From: Paramecium sonneborni | Lineage: Eukaryota; Ciliophora; Oligohymenophorea; Peniculida; Parameciidae | Reading direction: 5' to 3' | DNA: 64,000 nucleotides | Assembly: GCA_905182985.1 (NCBI GenBank) | Contig: CAJJDN010000006.1 | Location: forward strand, 1,914 to 65,913 | In this document: in pieces, positions 37,401 through 52,035 of the stretch | Numbering within the stretch: position 1 is the stretch's first letter | Layout: each line of letters opens with the position of its first letter | Position numbers and translations under genes: made by a program | The notes under the pieces: generated by a model | What the model was told of the DNA's origin: nothing | What the model saw: only the letters and a program-made list of their open reading frames with translations | The model's database searches: none

Positions 37401-38202
37401 TTATTCTTCATTTTTTAATTTTTTTTATTATTCTTGATTAAATTTATCTTCTTTACTTTTTTAATTAAACAATGGCTATTATTTTCTTTATTCTATATCA
37501 ATTGGTATGTCATATTTCTTTTTCTTCATTGTCACTTTTGGTGTTTATGGTTGTGAGTTCTCTAAGGTTTTACACTTTTTGAATATCTCTTTAACAGACT
37601 CATTCAACTTGGCCAGATTCTCCAATCTTTTTAATTGGATTGCCTTACTTTCTTTATTTTTCCAATAGAAATATCAATTATTTTTGCATGCAATTTGTAT
37701 TGTCAATCGCTTTCTTTTGTACCATGTAATGTTAAATCTCATGATTTGGTTGGTAAATTTTCTTCTTCAATTATGGTTCAACTATTTTTGTCTTTGATTT
37801 GATTTTTTCTAATTAAATTTGAATAATACTAATTCGTTGTTTAATTTACTTTTCATTAAGTAAACCTAAACCTAATTCTTCTCTTCTTTATTATAAAGAA
37901 GGTTTAATAACTTTTGTTTACTTCTTTGTATCAACTGTTTAAGCTTTCTTTTTTTTTGGAGAAGTAACTCTCTTTGTTTATTTTTTCACAGACATTGATT
38001 ACTATGCAGGTTTTTTGATCTATTGAGTCTATGCTTTTGGTTTGCCTTATTATCCTTATGTAAGCTTTTTCTTCTTTAATGTTTTAGGTTATTGTTCGAC
38101 AGCTTTCAAATTAACGAAATTGTCTAAGTGTGATTCAGGAGAGTGATATTTTGGACTTTATTAATGTCTTTAATGTATTACGGCTATGTTCGGCTCTTAC
38201 AT
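34481..38202 (-). CDS. IQ-motif, polyglutamine protein with DUF4378-like C-terminus, 1209 aa
   Basis: The N-terminus is Lys/Gln-rich (SVKKQTKRVTSPKKKK). A coiled segment follows, then an IQ-like motif (ATKLQSVWRGYSIRMQ) likely to bind calmodulin or centrin. A pure run of 40 Gln lies at 36675-36794, coded by 33 TAA and 7 TAG. Next is a long coiled coil (KKLELESWLEKEKEDLKN). The C-terminal block HIHNKAVFDACNEALNYERP, then SGLPYPWQ and EFLMELGDIIFEQLVEE, matches DUF4378-type ends. Introns: 37627-37648 (AAG, 22 nt) and three TAG introns near 35.44, 34.97 and 34.62 kb; these give 1210 codons. A centrosomal or basal-body role fits the motif set but is inference. Confidence 0.75.
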
Positions 38203-38928
38203 TCTTCTTCCCTGAATCTATGAGTCGAAGGATCTAACTATATTAAACTATCATACTTAACAGAGCTGTAAGTATTCATATTGTATTATTTGAAAATTAT
38301 ACTAAAATTTATATTAATTTATAACTAAAATTATTCAATAAATAACAACTATTCATTTCTATTCATCTAATATTGTAAATATCAAATGTTTTCCGTTTTA
38401 TAATTCTATCTCCTTTTTTAATTTACATTTATTGAAACATTTTTAAATAGAGAAATATACAAACTTCAATTAACTTTATTATATATAAATTACATAATAT
38501 TAATTTATATATAATATATCATATTTCCGTATTAATACATCTGAAACAATAAATCCATGCATCACATTTTATGAAATAATGCAAATTCTTATTAATTGAG
38601 AAAAATTACCAATAGGCTTTGAGAAATTTAACAATTAGATTTTATCGAATGACTCAACTATAATATATAGGTATTATTACATAATAAGTCAAGCATGCTT
38701 TTAATTATAAAATTCAATAGGAATTACATATGAATTACATAAGAATAGAATCTTAATATTACCAATCTATGATTCCAAAATTATTAGATTTATATTGAAA
38801 TATTATAATGCAACAGATATAATCAATATATGATATTGACTAATTTTATATTTTTGTATTAAATTATAATTGATTACTTTTAAAAAGCTTTTCAGAATTT
38901 TATCAGAATCAATAAAATATTTAGAATA
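38203..38928. other. Long intergenic stretch, nothing found
   Basis: About 725 bp of very AT-rich DNA between two minus-strand genes, unusually long for this window. No ORF with coding texture, tRNA-like fold or repeat was noticed. It may hold the promoter of the polyglutamine gene or an unrecognised non-coding RNA. Confidence 0.35.
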
Positions 38929-39327
38929 TCAAGTTTTTATTTTCTTTTTTGGTTAAGGTTTTTATTTAATCTTCTTTATTTTCTTTTTGCTTGTATATGT
39001 TTATTCTAACATTTTCATATACTCTTTTGCATCTGATTCACTTTTTATTTATTTTGCCTTTTCTTAAAACACATTTTTCTGTTCTTCTGTTAGATGTTAA
39101 TGCCAATTATTACTAAAAATAAATTTATAATATTACTATGCTTATTTAGCTATTTCATGTATAGTTAGATCAGATTGATCTCTTACTGCTTTCCATCTTT
39201 CTTCTTCAATATATAAATAGTATGCTGATAGAATTGGAACTTTATCATAATAACTTATAAAGGGAATTTTAGGTATAAAACCATCTGAAATTTTAGTTGA
39301 ATACTACTTATTTAAGTATGATTTCAT
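38929..39327 (-). CDS. HMG-box-like small basic protein, 132 aa
   Basis: Intronless frame of 133 codons. The core reads VPILSAYYLYIEEERW, TIHEIAKQAQ, WHQHLTEEQKNVFQEKAKQ, fitting an HMG box (P-x-S-A-Y-x-x-Y, then W-x-x-L-x-x-E-x-K-x-x-x-x-x-A). It ends in a Lys-rich tail (KKKIKKIKQKPQPKKKIKT), as chromosomal HMGB proteins often have a basic or acidic tail. Such proteins bend DNA. The fit is weak in helix 1-2, so the call is tentative. Confidence 0.5.
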
Positions 39328-39812
39328 TTATAGTAGTAATTATATTAGATAATTTAATTATTATTATTTAAACATTTAAGTTTAGCTAATTAATATGATT
39401 AATCTGTTTATCTAAATAAAATGTGAAATATAGAATTGTAATACAGAATGTATTCATTAACCTATCTAATGATTTTGAATTATGTTATGTTATAAAGAAT
39501 TGTTTTTGAAATTATTTATTAATATATATATAGATATTGAAGTAATATATATATTGAAGTAATATATATAGATATTGAAGTAATAAAATAAATAAGTAAA
39601 TTGATTAGTAGATATTTATAAGACTCTTCAATAGATATATATAATTAGATTTAATATAATGTTTAATAGGATTATCCATTTAAAAAGATTACTAAAGATG
39701 AGTCTGTAACCTAATGAGGAAATTAGTAAATAAGAATATTATTTAATATAAAATATGAATACTATATATATACCTAAACGAATTAGAGTACTTTAGAGTC
39801 CAAAAAACAACA
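39328..39812. other. Divergent intergenic region with short AT repeats
   Basis: 485 bp between divergent starts. Around 39530-39590 the unit GATATTGAAGTAATATATAT recurs about three times, imperfectly. No gene was seen. Confidence 0.4.
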
Positions 39813-41397
39813 ATGAGTCATAACTATAAACAACTCGTTCAGTTATTGTATATAATTTTTCATCAAGCTGAGTCTGCTAATTAGGAGATGCCTAAAATTG
39901 TAGTAAAAGGTGATGTATAAGAAGGAGGATAATAAGACATGAGATTAAAAAATTGGAATGATGTTTTTGGAGACTTTTTGTCTGAAGGATTGTTAAAGAA
40001 AAAAAAAATAGAGATGAGAAGAAATACAATTACAACAATAGATAGAGCTTATCTTCATGAAGTACCATTAAAAATTTATAATACTCTTTTAAACAGTCCT
40101 TCTATTAGAAACAATTTCACAAAGTTTATCATAGGTGAAATATCTGCTGAAGAATTTGTTTAAAAAAAAAATCAGTATTAAAAATTAGATAAATTAATTC
40201 CTTCAGCTTTAAATAAGCAGAAAAGACCAAAAATAAATTTGTAATATAAAAAATATAAATATTTTAAGAGCATTTAGAAGATCAGCTGTTACAGATGAAG
40301 GTGATCATTAAATAGGATTCCTAAAATTATTGAATCAAAAAAATTAAGAAGAAATTAAGAAACAAAAAGCTTAATCAAGATTTGATATGATAAAAAATGT
40401 TATTATTGAAAAGATAGAGAAAAGAGAAGAAGAAGATTTAGTAAAGAGAAGTAGAGAATTAAAAAATATAGGAATGATTAAACAAATGTATGATATAAGT
40501 GACACATATATTCATGATCTATAGAATAAATTTATTGAAAAAGATGTTCCTCTTACTTAAAGATAAATTTATAAAGGAAATACTATTAATATAATAAAAC
40601 ATTAAAATCCATATTAATTAGTGAAGACAAGAAATCATTAAAATCCAGATAAAGTTAAATATGATCCATTACCAGAGAAAAATATTATTTGTCATTTGGT
40701 TAATAAACGAGCTAAGGAATATATGGAAGAATTGTAAATAAAGGATTATATTGAAAATGAAAAAGTAAAAAGAGCAATATATACTAATTGTAAGTTTAAA
40801 CAAAATGCAATAATTAAAGATTAATAAAAATTATCATCTCCAAATTCATCTGATTTAAGTGATCAATAAATTTAACCTATTTTTCCATTTATTTAGAAAC
40901 AAGAGAAAACTAAATTAATGATGAAAAATAAATTGATAAACAATGATTTAGAACTTATAAAGTATATAACAAATTATCCTAAATATGATCCTTTTAATGA
41001 TAAAGAGTTTTAGGAGAAGATTTAAAAAGATTTATTATTAGCAGGAGGATTAGCATCAGAAAAGAAAATTGAAATACCCAAGAAATCCCATTTAATTAAA
41101 TCAACTCATAAATAGTTTATGAATTAAATATAGAATGAAAATAAAACATTAGATTCAAAAACAGAAAATGATGAATCTTTTAATTCTATGTATGAATTTA
41201 ATGTTGATACTTTATACCATTAAAGTATATAATTATAAAAAAAGTTACTTGAAAAATAATATACTGATGGATTTAGTAAAACAATTAAAGCTATTTAAAA
41301 AAGTTAATAATTAAAAAGGTATTAAAAAATTAATAATAATTTTAGTGAAATAATTGAAAAGAATTTAAAAAAGTTGGAGGGTTAATCAACAAAATGA
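39813..41397 (+). CDS. Hypothetical Lys/Gln-rich protein, 518 aa
   Basis: From ATG at 39813 (MSHNYKQLVQLLYIIF) with one AAG-ended intron at 40241-40268; without it the frame meets TGA at once. Total 519 codons. Residues 40-110 look folded (LKNWNDVFGDFLSEGLLKK; EVPLKIYNTLLNSPSIRN). The rest is helical and basic with a doubled HQNP motif (IIKHQNPYQLVKTRNHQNPD) and a conserved-looking patch IICHLVNKRAKEYMEELQ. No membrane helix. Family unknown; possibly a cytoskeletal or ciliary structural protein. Confidence 0.6.
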
Positions 41398-41594
41398 TTA
41401 TAATTTTTAGATGGATAATAATGATATATACTAATATATTACTATTACAAATTTAATTTAATTATATATTTCTATATATACACTACTATAATGTTTGAAA
41501 AGGCTATTTTTTAGTATAAATATTTAAAGCTAGTAAGAAAGAGTATAAACAACATCTTATACAATTCTTAAGAAAATAATATTTAAGTTTGTAA

Positions 41595-44500
41595 ATGAAT
41601 TAAAATAATAGGGAGTAAACCATCATAAAGTTATAGGGACATTTGAAAGGAGCCACAATAACTGTTCATGGTATAGAGTATAAGTTATAAATTAGAGATT
41701 GAAGAACTACTTTTAAGTTAAGAACATATAATATGGATGTAATAGAAGGAAATTGATGATTTAAAAAAAAGGTTAAAATAGCTTGAAAGTTTAGATATTT
41801 AAAATGAATAGATATTACATTTTTAAAACATTAATGTTTAGTTGAAAACCTAGATTGAATTCTTGAAAAGTTAAATATAAGAGAAAGATGCATTGATTGT
41901 TTAATTTACTCATAAACCTCTTTAAGGACCTTCAGCAGAGATGATTGCTGCTTAATAACAACTCATTTAACAAAATTTAGTTCTATAAAATATAATTGGT
42001 GATCTATAGAATTAGATTCTCAATAAGGATGGAATGATAAGTCAATTAAAAACATAAGAAAGTTCATTAGATCATTTGATTGGTTAATTATCAGCTAATA
42101 TATAAGTTAAAAGAAGTTAAGTAGGATCAGTTGAAAAATAAAAAGATATCTAAAATGCTTTAAATGAATTATAAACATATCCAGAAGCTTTATAAGAAGT
42201 GGTTTAGAGAATAATATAAGAATATAAAAGAATTTAATTTTTGATTGATGAGAAAGAAATAGAAATTAATAATCTAAGGTCTAGATTATAATTATAATAA
42301 TAAAAGGCTAATGATTCTATATAAGAAATTATAAAAAGAAATCCATCATCTTTTGAAGAAAGCAGAGCTAATGAATTAATTTTATAAAATGCAACTATGG
42401 AAGATGCTATTATTGATTTAGAACGAAGATTAATTTCATAAGAAAATCGAAAAAAAGAACTTTAATAAAAATTAATTGATGTAGGAACAAATATATTATA
42501 ATTAGAAGAATAAAATGTTAATTTAAATTAATCTGAAGAATTTAATCTCAGAGATTATTAACAATCTTAATAATTATCAAATTTAGCTGAAATAACATTT
42601 TAATAATAAACAAAAGATTAAATTTTCTAATTATAATCTTCACCTAATGATTTATAAATAGATGAATTAGTAATTTAGAATTAAAAATAAGATGATTTAA
42701 TTGTAGAACTTTAAAAAAAGTTAGTTGAAAAATAAGATTAATAAGAAGAAATTTAATTAGAAATTGATAAAATAGATTTAATTTCATTAATGTAAAATTT
42801 ACAGGATTTGAACAAATAATGTGATTCGTTGAAATTTTAAATATAAGAGAATTAAAATTAACTTAAACTTTTTGAAAATCAAAAAATAGAATAAAATAAA
42901 ATAAAAAATGAATTAGAATAATAATTATAAGTAATTTAAGATAAAATTAATTAACTTTCTCAAGAAAAGTCAGATAAAATTAATTTTAAAGATGTTGTAG
43001 AATAAAATGTATTACATATTTAGGATATTAAAGAAAAATAATAATAAATAGAAAATCTTAAATAGTAGAATGAAAATTTATAAAATGAAATGCAAAATAT
43101 TCTATCTAAATAAAGTGATGAAAATCTTAGGTTGCAAAAGTTTAATTAATAATAAATGGAAAAAAATTAGAAATCAGAAAATGCTGATGATTTAGTAAAA
43201 TAAATTTTGGAATTAGATGACATAATTTAAAACTTAGAATTTAAATTAGTTGAAAAAAAAGAAAGTCAATCTTAATTAGATAAAGAATTATAAATTACAT
43301 AAAAAAAATAAAAAGATACAAAAGATGCTATTTAATTAACTAAAGTGTAATTAAAAGAATTAGAATAAGAGTTTACTTAATAAAACTTATTAAAGGAAAA
43401 ACTATAAGATTAAATAAATGAATTATAAAAGGATTTAAAAAACAATCAAACACAATTAGATAAGTTAAAATAATAAGAAAATGATTAGAAGAATATCATT
43501 AGTGAGTTATAATTAAATAATTAAAAACTTTCTGAATAAGAAAATCAATTAAAAAAATTGAAATAAAACTTCATTTAACAAAATGATTAAATTAAAATAT
43601 AGGAATAAAATAATGATGAAAATAAGAGAATTCTATTTAATCTAAGAGTTGAAAATAATTTATTATAATAATAGATAGATGAAGTTTAATAAGTAAATAA
43701 GGAATTATTGAGTAAAAAAGAGAATTTAGATAGTCAAACTTCATAATCATAGTAAATTTTGGAAAATTTAAAAAAGAATTTAGAATCATTAGATTTTTAA
43801 CTAAAAAGTTAGGAAATTTTGAAATAATAAAAAGAATAATAGTTAAGAGATTTAAAGATATAAATTGATTCTATTATTTTATAAGATTAGATAGCTTTAT
43901 TAGAAGAGAAAAAGGAAAGTGAGAGATAATCTAATGCAATATTAGAGGATATTGAAAGACTTAAAGAAAGATTTGAAATTATAAAAAATTAATAGTATAA
44001 TATTGAATAATTGATAGAAAACTAAATGAATTTAAATTAAGAACTTTCTGAAGATTTGCAAAAACATAAATTAAATGGAAATTAATTATAAGGTGAATTG
44101 CATTATATAATTGTATAATTAGAAGAGATGAAATTTTAAATTAAAGAAAAAAGTTAATAATTGGAGAATTTAAATGAATAGTTTACAAAAATTGATGAAG
44201 AAGGTTAAATGATGGAAGCAGTATTATAATTAAAATAAAAGGAATTGAAATAGATTTAATATAAAAAAGAAAATTTTACAAAAGAATTAGATTAAATTAC
44301 TTAAGAAATATTTGATTTAAAGAAAGAAATAGCACTAAGAAGAAAATATTAGTAATAATAAAATAAAGTTGATTTAAATTAAAATGATGATGATTTAGAA
44401 GATGAAATATAAGGTAAGTTAATTAATTTAAATACAAAAAATAATGATTTGAAGGATGATTTATAAAAATTAGTAGAGTTAAGTCCAATTCCATAAGAAT

Positions 44501-46072
44501 AGAAATAAAATGATGGTTCTGCATAAGTTAGTTAATTTAATGATTAATAAGCTTAGATATTAATAAAAGATAAAGATAAGAGAATAGAAATATTAGAGTT
44601 AACAATATAAACACTTAGATAATAAAATTAAGAAAAAAATAGTATGATTCCATCATTAGTTTCTAAGATTACTTAATAATAAAGTTTCTTTTTAGAAGAT
44701 GATCCAATTTTAGTAGAATTATAAGATAAATTTACAAAGGAAAGTTAATTATTATAAGATTTATAGAATAAATTAAGAAAAACAGCAGAAAAGCATTATG
44801 ATTTATCAATAAAATTATAAGAATGGGCTGAAAAAGAGAGTAGATTAGCTAATGAATTAGATGTAAGAATTTAATGTGTAGAAAAAATTGAATAAGATTT
44901 ATAAAAAGCATTTAATAAATAATCTGATTTAGAATCAGATAAAATTAATACTTTATAAAGAATTTATTAATTAGAAACTGAAAATTAAGAATTATTAGAA
45001 TCAGAAACTAATACAAAAAATAAATTAAAAGAAAAAAGAGATTATATATAAGTACTATATAAAAATTTGGTTGAAATGGATTAAAAGTTATTATAATTAA
45101 GAAATAGAATGTCTTTATATTCTTAAGAGGCTAGATAATTGGCAGAATTAGTAGGAAATTAAGAAAATGAAAGAGAAAATATAATGAGTAATTTATAAAC
45201 TATCAAAGAAGAATTAGATTAAATAGAATAAGAAAAAAAAGAAAAATTGATATTAATATAATCAATTAAAAAAGAGATAATAAATGGTACTTAAGAAAAA
45301 GAAACACTTGAATAAGAATACATTACAATTCATAGTAAAAATTTATAATTAAAATCTAAAATTGGAATTGAAGAAGCTTTATATTAAAAAATGTCTTAAG
45401 AATTTGAGATTATGAAAAAGAAAGAAATGATTAAATATTAAAATCTTTATAGAGATGGATACACATAAATTGAATATGAATAAGATTAATTTGAAAGTTT
45501 AGTTAATGAAATGTAATATGCAAAAATAACAAAAGATGAAATATTATTTTTAAAACAAAATTGTCAATAAAAGTTAAATTTACTTATTTAAGATCAATAA
45601 TATTTTAATAATAATTAAGTCTTAAAAAAGATATTACATTTATAATAATTATTAATAAAAAGTTAAGAAAATGAGAACAAACTTTTGATAGAACAAAATT
45701 CAAGAAGATCATCAGTTTTGGGTTTCAGAGTTTTTGAGGATTAAACTTAAAGCTAAACATTTATTTTAGAATAGGTAATAAAATGATATAAAACTTTAGA
45801 TTGATTAATTTTAATACAAAACAACAGTAGTTGAAATTCAGCTTAATGAGCATTGTTTGATTATTGAGAATAATAATAAAGAATAGTATGATATTCATAT
45901 TAAGTATATAGAAAACAATATTAATAAAAGATGGCTAGGTAGTGGATTTTGGATATATATTTTGACTCTAATAATGATTTGTATCCATTAGGCATTTTGT
46001 ATATTAATTTTAAAGTAATTTATAAGTGTAAATTATAGGTATCAATATATTAAGTAATAAATATTGCTTTGA
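41595..46072 (+). CDS. Giant coiled-coil protein with C-terminal membrane anchor, golgin-like, 1475 aa
   Basis: Almost the whole protein is heptad-rich Gln/Glu/Leu/Lys coiled coil, very high in TAA/TAG-coded Gln. At the C-terminus a single hydrophobic helix (GFWIYILTLIMICIHQAFCI) follows KRWLGS and leaves a short tail. Tail-anchored coiled coils of this size are typical of golgins such as giantin, or of nuclear-envelope linkers. TAG introns at 41671-41695 and 45775-45799. The second is decisive: unspliced, the frame ends at TGA 45784 and the anchor is lost. Sum is 1476 codons. Golgi tethering is inferred from architecture alone; a GRIP or other named domain was not seen. Confidence 0.7.
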
Positions 46073-46176
46073 CTGGAACAAAAGTTTTATAATTATATTA
46101 ATTATTATTATGATAAATAATATGAGGTGTATAATTTAATTTATAAATGAGATTAAGTTAAGTTAATAAAATAAAT

Positions 46177-47821
<1,645 letters not shown>

Positions 47822-48038
47822 TAAATTTTATAATATATTTTTATTTAATAAATATTCAATTTTTAAATTATATCAATCTAATTAATATATTTAATAAATG
47901 ATTAATCCTAATAAACAATAATCAAAAATTGAATTTATCTAATTCTTAAAAAATCTAAATTTTAAACTTTCTCTATTTTGCTCATCTATTACATTAATTC
48001 TTGAATTAAGTTTTATTATTAATTATATCTATAGATAA
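47822..48038. other. Intergenic spacer between SAPS and CDPK genes
   Basis: About 217 bp of AT-rich DNA upstream of the CDPK start. It is the downstream flank of the true SAPS gene and is present only once, next to duplicate copy 1. Confidence 0.4.
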
Positions 48039-48040
48039 TA

Positions 48041-49233
48041 TCATTCATTTAATATTTCATAATATATAAAATCATTTAATATTTCTAATATAATTTAAAA
48101 ATCTTTAATCCTTTTTATTAGCTTATCTAAACTTTTTCTCTTCAGTAACACTACTTTAAGTACTTAAAAAGGAATCTCTTAATGAATTTGAACTTGATAA
48201 TGAAAATACTAATCCTTAATTAGCTTACAACTCTTCAGGAACTGAAACATTTAAATTAATCTCTTATCCAATTGATTGAGATTTTTTTGGTTTTTTAAAT
48301 TTGATAGTTCTTTTTTTACTTGAAGTGCTTGAAAAACTCATATTACTAAGATTAACTAAACTATTTCTTAATGAATTAACTTCTGGTTCTTTATCTAATT
48401 CATCTACCATCAATATTCTTTTATTATCACTTGTTAATATTTTAGTATCTTCTTTATTTGATTTTAGAATTTTAAAATCTTCACTTTATACCTAATCTAA
48501 TTATTTAAGTCTTAATGATGATTCCATTGATTTTTTTCTTTTCAATGATAAATTATCAATTTGTTTATTGGTTCCAATATTAGCTTATCCAAATGTAACA
48601 GATTTTGACATATTAGAATATTTTTTAATGATATCTTCTACTCGTTTATTTGGACTAGATTATTTTTCATTTTATTATTCAGTTTTGCTATCACTAGTAA
48701 ATTTAGTTTAATTAATAGGTCTAACAAATTCTTATAAACTAATTGACATCATATCAATCTTTTTATCATTTTAATTCCTTTCAGGAGTAGATTCAGGAGT
48801 GGATTCAGGAGTAGATTCAATACTATTCTATTAATTAAAATTGTATTATTGTTAAATATCTTATGATTATTCAGATTATTAAGGTTTAGTAGGTGATGTA
48901 GGTTGCAAATAAACACCTTCAACAAATTTATAATCCATTCCTTTAACTTATTGTTAATTATAAGGTATAACTATTTATGGTGGAATAGCAGGTACTTCTG
49001 ATTCATCCTATTTTGGAGAAGCTTAAATATTAAATTTTTCAGGAGACTTTCTCGTTTCATATTAATATTCTTCTTGTTATGTATTTTATGCTTTTTCTTC
49101 ATGTTTTTCTGGACTTTCAAATTCAGGAGGTTCATCACCAGAAATGCTTACTATATTTTATTGATTATTTTTCACTTTATTAAATAGACATTAAGCATTG
49201 ACATTATTTAATTATTAATCATTACCATTATTT
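48041..49233 (-). pseudogene. Duplicate 3' part of the SAPS gene, probable assembly artefact
   Basis: Identical to 49237-50429: same stop, same Ser/Pro-rich tail, cut off at the N at 49234. It has no start and no promoter. The simplest reading is that two contigs overlapping by 1195 bp were joined with one N instead of being merged, so this fragment is not a separate gene. It carries the real downstream flank that leads to the CDPK gene. Confidence 0.8.
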
Positions 49234-49234
49234 N
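49234..49234. other. Assembly gap (single N)
   Basis: One unknown base joining the two copies of the SAPS-gene duplication. Confidence 0.95.
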
Positions 49235-49236
49235 TA

Positions 49237-52016
49237 TCATTCATTTAATATTTCATAATATATAAAATCATTTAATATTTCTAATATAATTTAAAAATCT
49301 TTAATCCTTTTTATTAGCTTATCTAAACTTTTTCTCTTCAGTAACACTACTTTAAGTACTTAAAAAGGAATCTCTTAATGAATTTGAACTTGATAATGAA
49401 AATACTAATCCTTAATTAGCTTACAACTCTTCAGGAACTGAAACATTTAAATTAATCTCTTATCCAATTGATTGAGATTTTTTTGGTTTTTTAAATTTGA
49501 TAGTTCTTTTTTTACTTGAAGTGCTTGAAAAACTCATATTACTAAGATTAACTAAACTATTTCTTAATGAATTAACTTCTGGTTCTTTATCTAATTCATC
49601 TACCATCAATATTCTTTTATTATCACTTGTTAATATTTTAGTATCTTCTTTATTTGATTTTAGAATTTTAAAATCTTCACTTTATACCTAATCTAATTAT
49701 TTAAGTCTTAATGATGATTCCATTGATTTTTTTCTTTTCAATGATAAATTATCAATTTGTTTATTGGTTCCAATATTAGCTTATCCAAATGTAACAGATT
49801 TTGACATATTAGAATATTTTTTAATGATATCTTCTACTCGTTTATTTGGACTAGATTATTTTTCATTTTATTATTCAGTTTTGCTATCACTAGTAAATTT
49901 AGTTTAATTAATAGGTCTAACAAATTCTTATAAACTAATTGACATCATATCAATCTTTTTATCATTTTAATTCCTTTCAGGAGTAGATTCAGGAGTGGAT
50001 TCAGGAGTAGATTCAATACTATTCTATTAATTAAAATTGTATTATTGTTAAATATCTTATGATTATTCAGATTATTAAGGTTTAGTAGGTGATGTAGGTT
50101 GCAAATAAACACCTTCAACAAATTTATAATCCATTCCTTTAACTTATTGTTAATTATAAGGTATAACTATTTATGGTGGAATAGCAGGTACTTCTGATTC
50201 ATCCTATTTTGGAGAAGCTTAAATATTAAATTTTTCAGGAGACTTTCTCGTTTCATATTAATATTCTTCTTGTTATGTATTTTATGCTTTTTCTTCATGT
50301 TTTTCTGGACTTTCAAATTCAGGAGGTTCATCACCAGAAATGCTTACTATATTTTATTGATTATTTTTCACTTTATTAAATAGACATTAAGCATTGACAT
50401 TATTTAATTATTAATCATTACCATTATTTATGACAGGTTCAATTGATACAGGAATAGTCTTTTCACTTCCTGGTTATGATTCACCTAATGGAATAGAATA
50501 CTTTTAAAATTATATATTGAATATTGGACTAGCTCTTCTCCATTTATCATCTAATAATATTACTTCTTCTATGTGTTTTAATTACTAATAATATTTGGCT
50601 TGAGATCCATCAATAAGTAATTTATCTTTTAATTCTTTCTCAAACCATGCTAAATGATTAGCTAACATATAGATATAACCTGGCATTGTATTTTTAGATG
50701 TAATGTTTTCTGAAACCAATGAATAAATATTGATATCTTCTATTAATATAGTACACCAATAAGGATGAAAATCACTTATTGCTCTATTGAGAATATATAA
50801 TAATAATTTCTCAAAGATTGAATGAAAGATATCAGAATTTTTATATTTAAAGTAGATTTAGACAATTTGATTGAATAACTTTAATTAATTCATTTATTTC
50901 CATAATTTAATATTAGAAATTCTTGTTAAATTATCAAAAATTTCTAATAATTTCAGACGTAAGGTTCTGAGACGTTGATTATCATTTTCTAAGACTTGAT
51001 TAAATGATTATACAAATAGATTCATTTCAAGTATAAAAGTATTCATAAAGTCAGTTTATTCAAATTCAAGAGTTAATTGATAATGATAAGCAATTTCAGG
51101 ATTTTCATCAGTTTATTTTTTAGTAATATTATCTTCATAAATATTGATATTTTGCATAGTATAGGAATAATAATTAGAAATAAGTGATAATATATGAGCA
51201 GAACTTTTAGCAAGGAATAATTTATCATGATTAGTTCTTAGACATTAGAACATTTAAAGTATAATTTATTTACTGACAATAAATTATATAAGTTTTGAAC
51301 ATAGATCACTAGAAAAGTATCTTGTCATAATTTCATGGATTAAGTAAGTAAAATTAAGAACACTCATTTCTTCCATTAAATCAAAGCCACGAAAACCTAA
51401 TTAAAGAAGTTCTAGTTTAGTATCTTCATAATTTGCATATTCAGGATTGAATAATTAAATGAGAATACTGTTAACTGTAGCTGATTCAAGATGATTTAAA
51501 AATAATTTAAGTAAATCGAATTTAAAAATGATTTAGCAAACTATTTTAGGTTCTTTGGATAATAAAAGAGCAAATAATCTTTAGATATTGGACCATTAAG
51601 GTTCATGGATTAGATCTGGAGTTTTTTATAATCCGGCAAATAGAGTTTGAATGGCAGTCTAAGAAGTATAAGAATTAATATTATACTTCTTAGAGAATAA
51701 TTTAAGTTAAGGGTGGAAGATCAAGTTCAAAAAATTCAATTGATAGAATTGGGAATATGACAACATGATCATGATTAGTTTCTGTAACTTGATCAATTTA
51801 TTGTACAATTAAATCTAGAAGTTATGATGCAATGCTTTTTTAATGTTATCTAATGAAGTCTATCACTTTTGGATTCAGATTTTTTGCTTATATAAAAAAT
51901 TCATCTTCTGCTAATAGAGGTATGATATTAGTTGGATTAGCATGGTATTCATCCATCATAGTATCCATTGGATGTTTTATAGATGTATTTGTCATTCCAT
52001 TCAACCACAATAACAT
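49237..52016 (-). CDS. SAPS-domain protein, PP6/Sit4 phosphatase regulatory subunit
   Basis: The N-terminus MLLWLNGMTNTSIKHPMDTM, then NIIPLLAEDEFFIQAKNLNP and KVIDFIRQHQKSIASQLLDL is the start of a SAPS domain, as in yeast SIT4-associated proteins and human PPP6R1-3. Helical repeats continue for about 550 residues (RGFDLMEEMSVLNFTYLIHE). The last 350 residues are disordered, full of SP/TP sites (FESPEKHEEK; NIQASPKQDESE), with a threefold ESTP repeat and a Lys-rich patch. These proteins direct the PP6 catalytic subunit. A TAG intron of 28 nt lies near 51.68 kb; at least one more is needed. As assembled the complete gene ends at TGA 49237 in duplicate copy 2; the equivalent stop in copy 1 is 48041. 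The ATG is only 19 bp from the TMEM231 stop. Confidence 0.8.
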
Positions 52017-52035
52017 TTTATAAAATAAATATTAA

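Larger units (their letters stand above)
48039..50429. repeat. Perfect 1195-bp direct duplication around a single N
   Basis: Bases 48039-49233 and 49235-50429 appear identical over their full length, separated only by N at 49234. Perfect identity including non-coding bases, equal length and the N at the join mark an unresolved contig overlap. It does not look like a biological tandem duplication. Confidence 0.9.

Noticed and set aside
38203..38928. tRNA or snRNA in the long spacer
   Set aside because: No cloverleaf, box motif or GC-rich stem was visible; a covariance-model search would be needed to settle it.
48301..49691. Two identical plus ORFs suggesting a duplicated small gene
   Set aside because: They are antisense to the SAPS tail and identical only because of the contig-overlap artefact.
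48039..50429. Genuine tandem gene duplication
   Set aside because: Perfect identity over introns, codons and flanks with a single N at the join fits an assembly overlap far better than a biological event.
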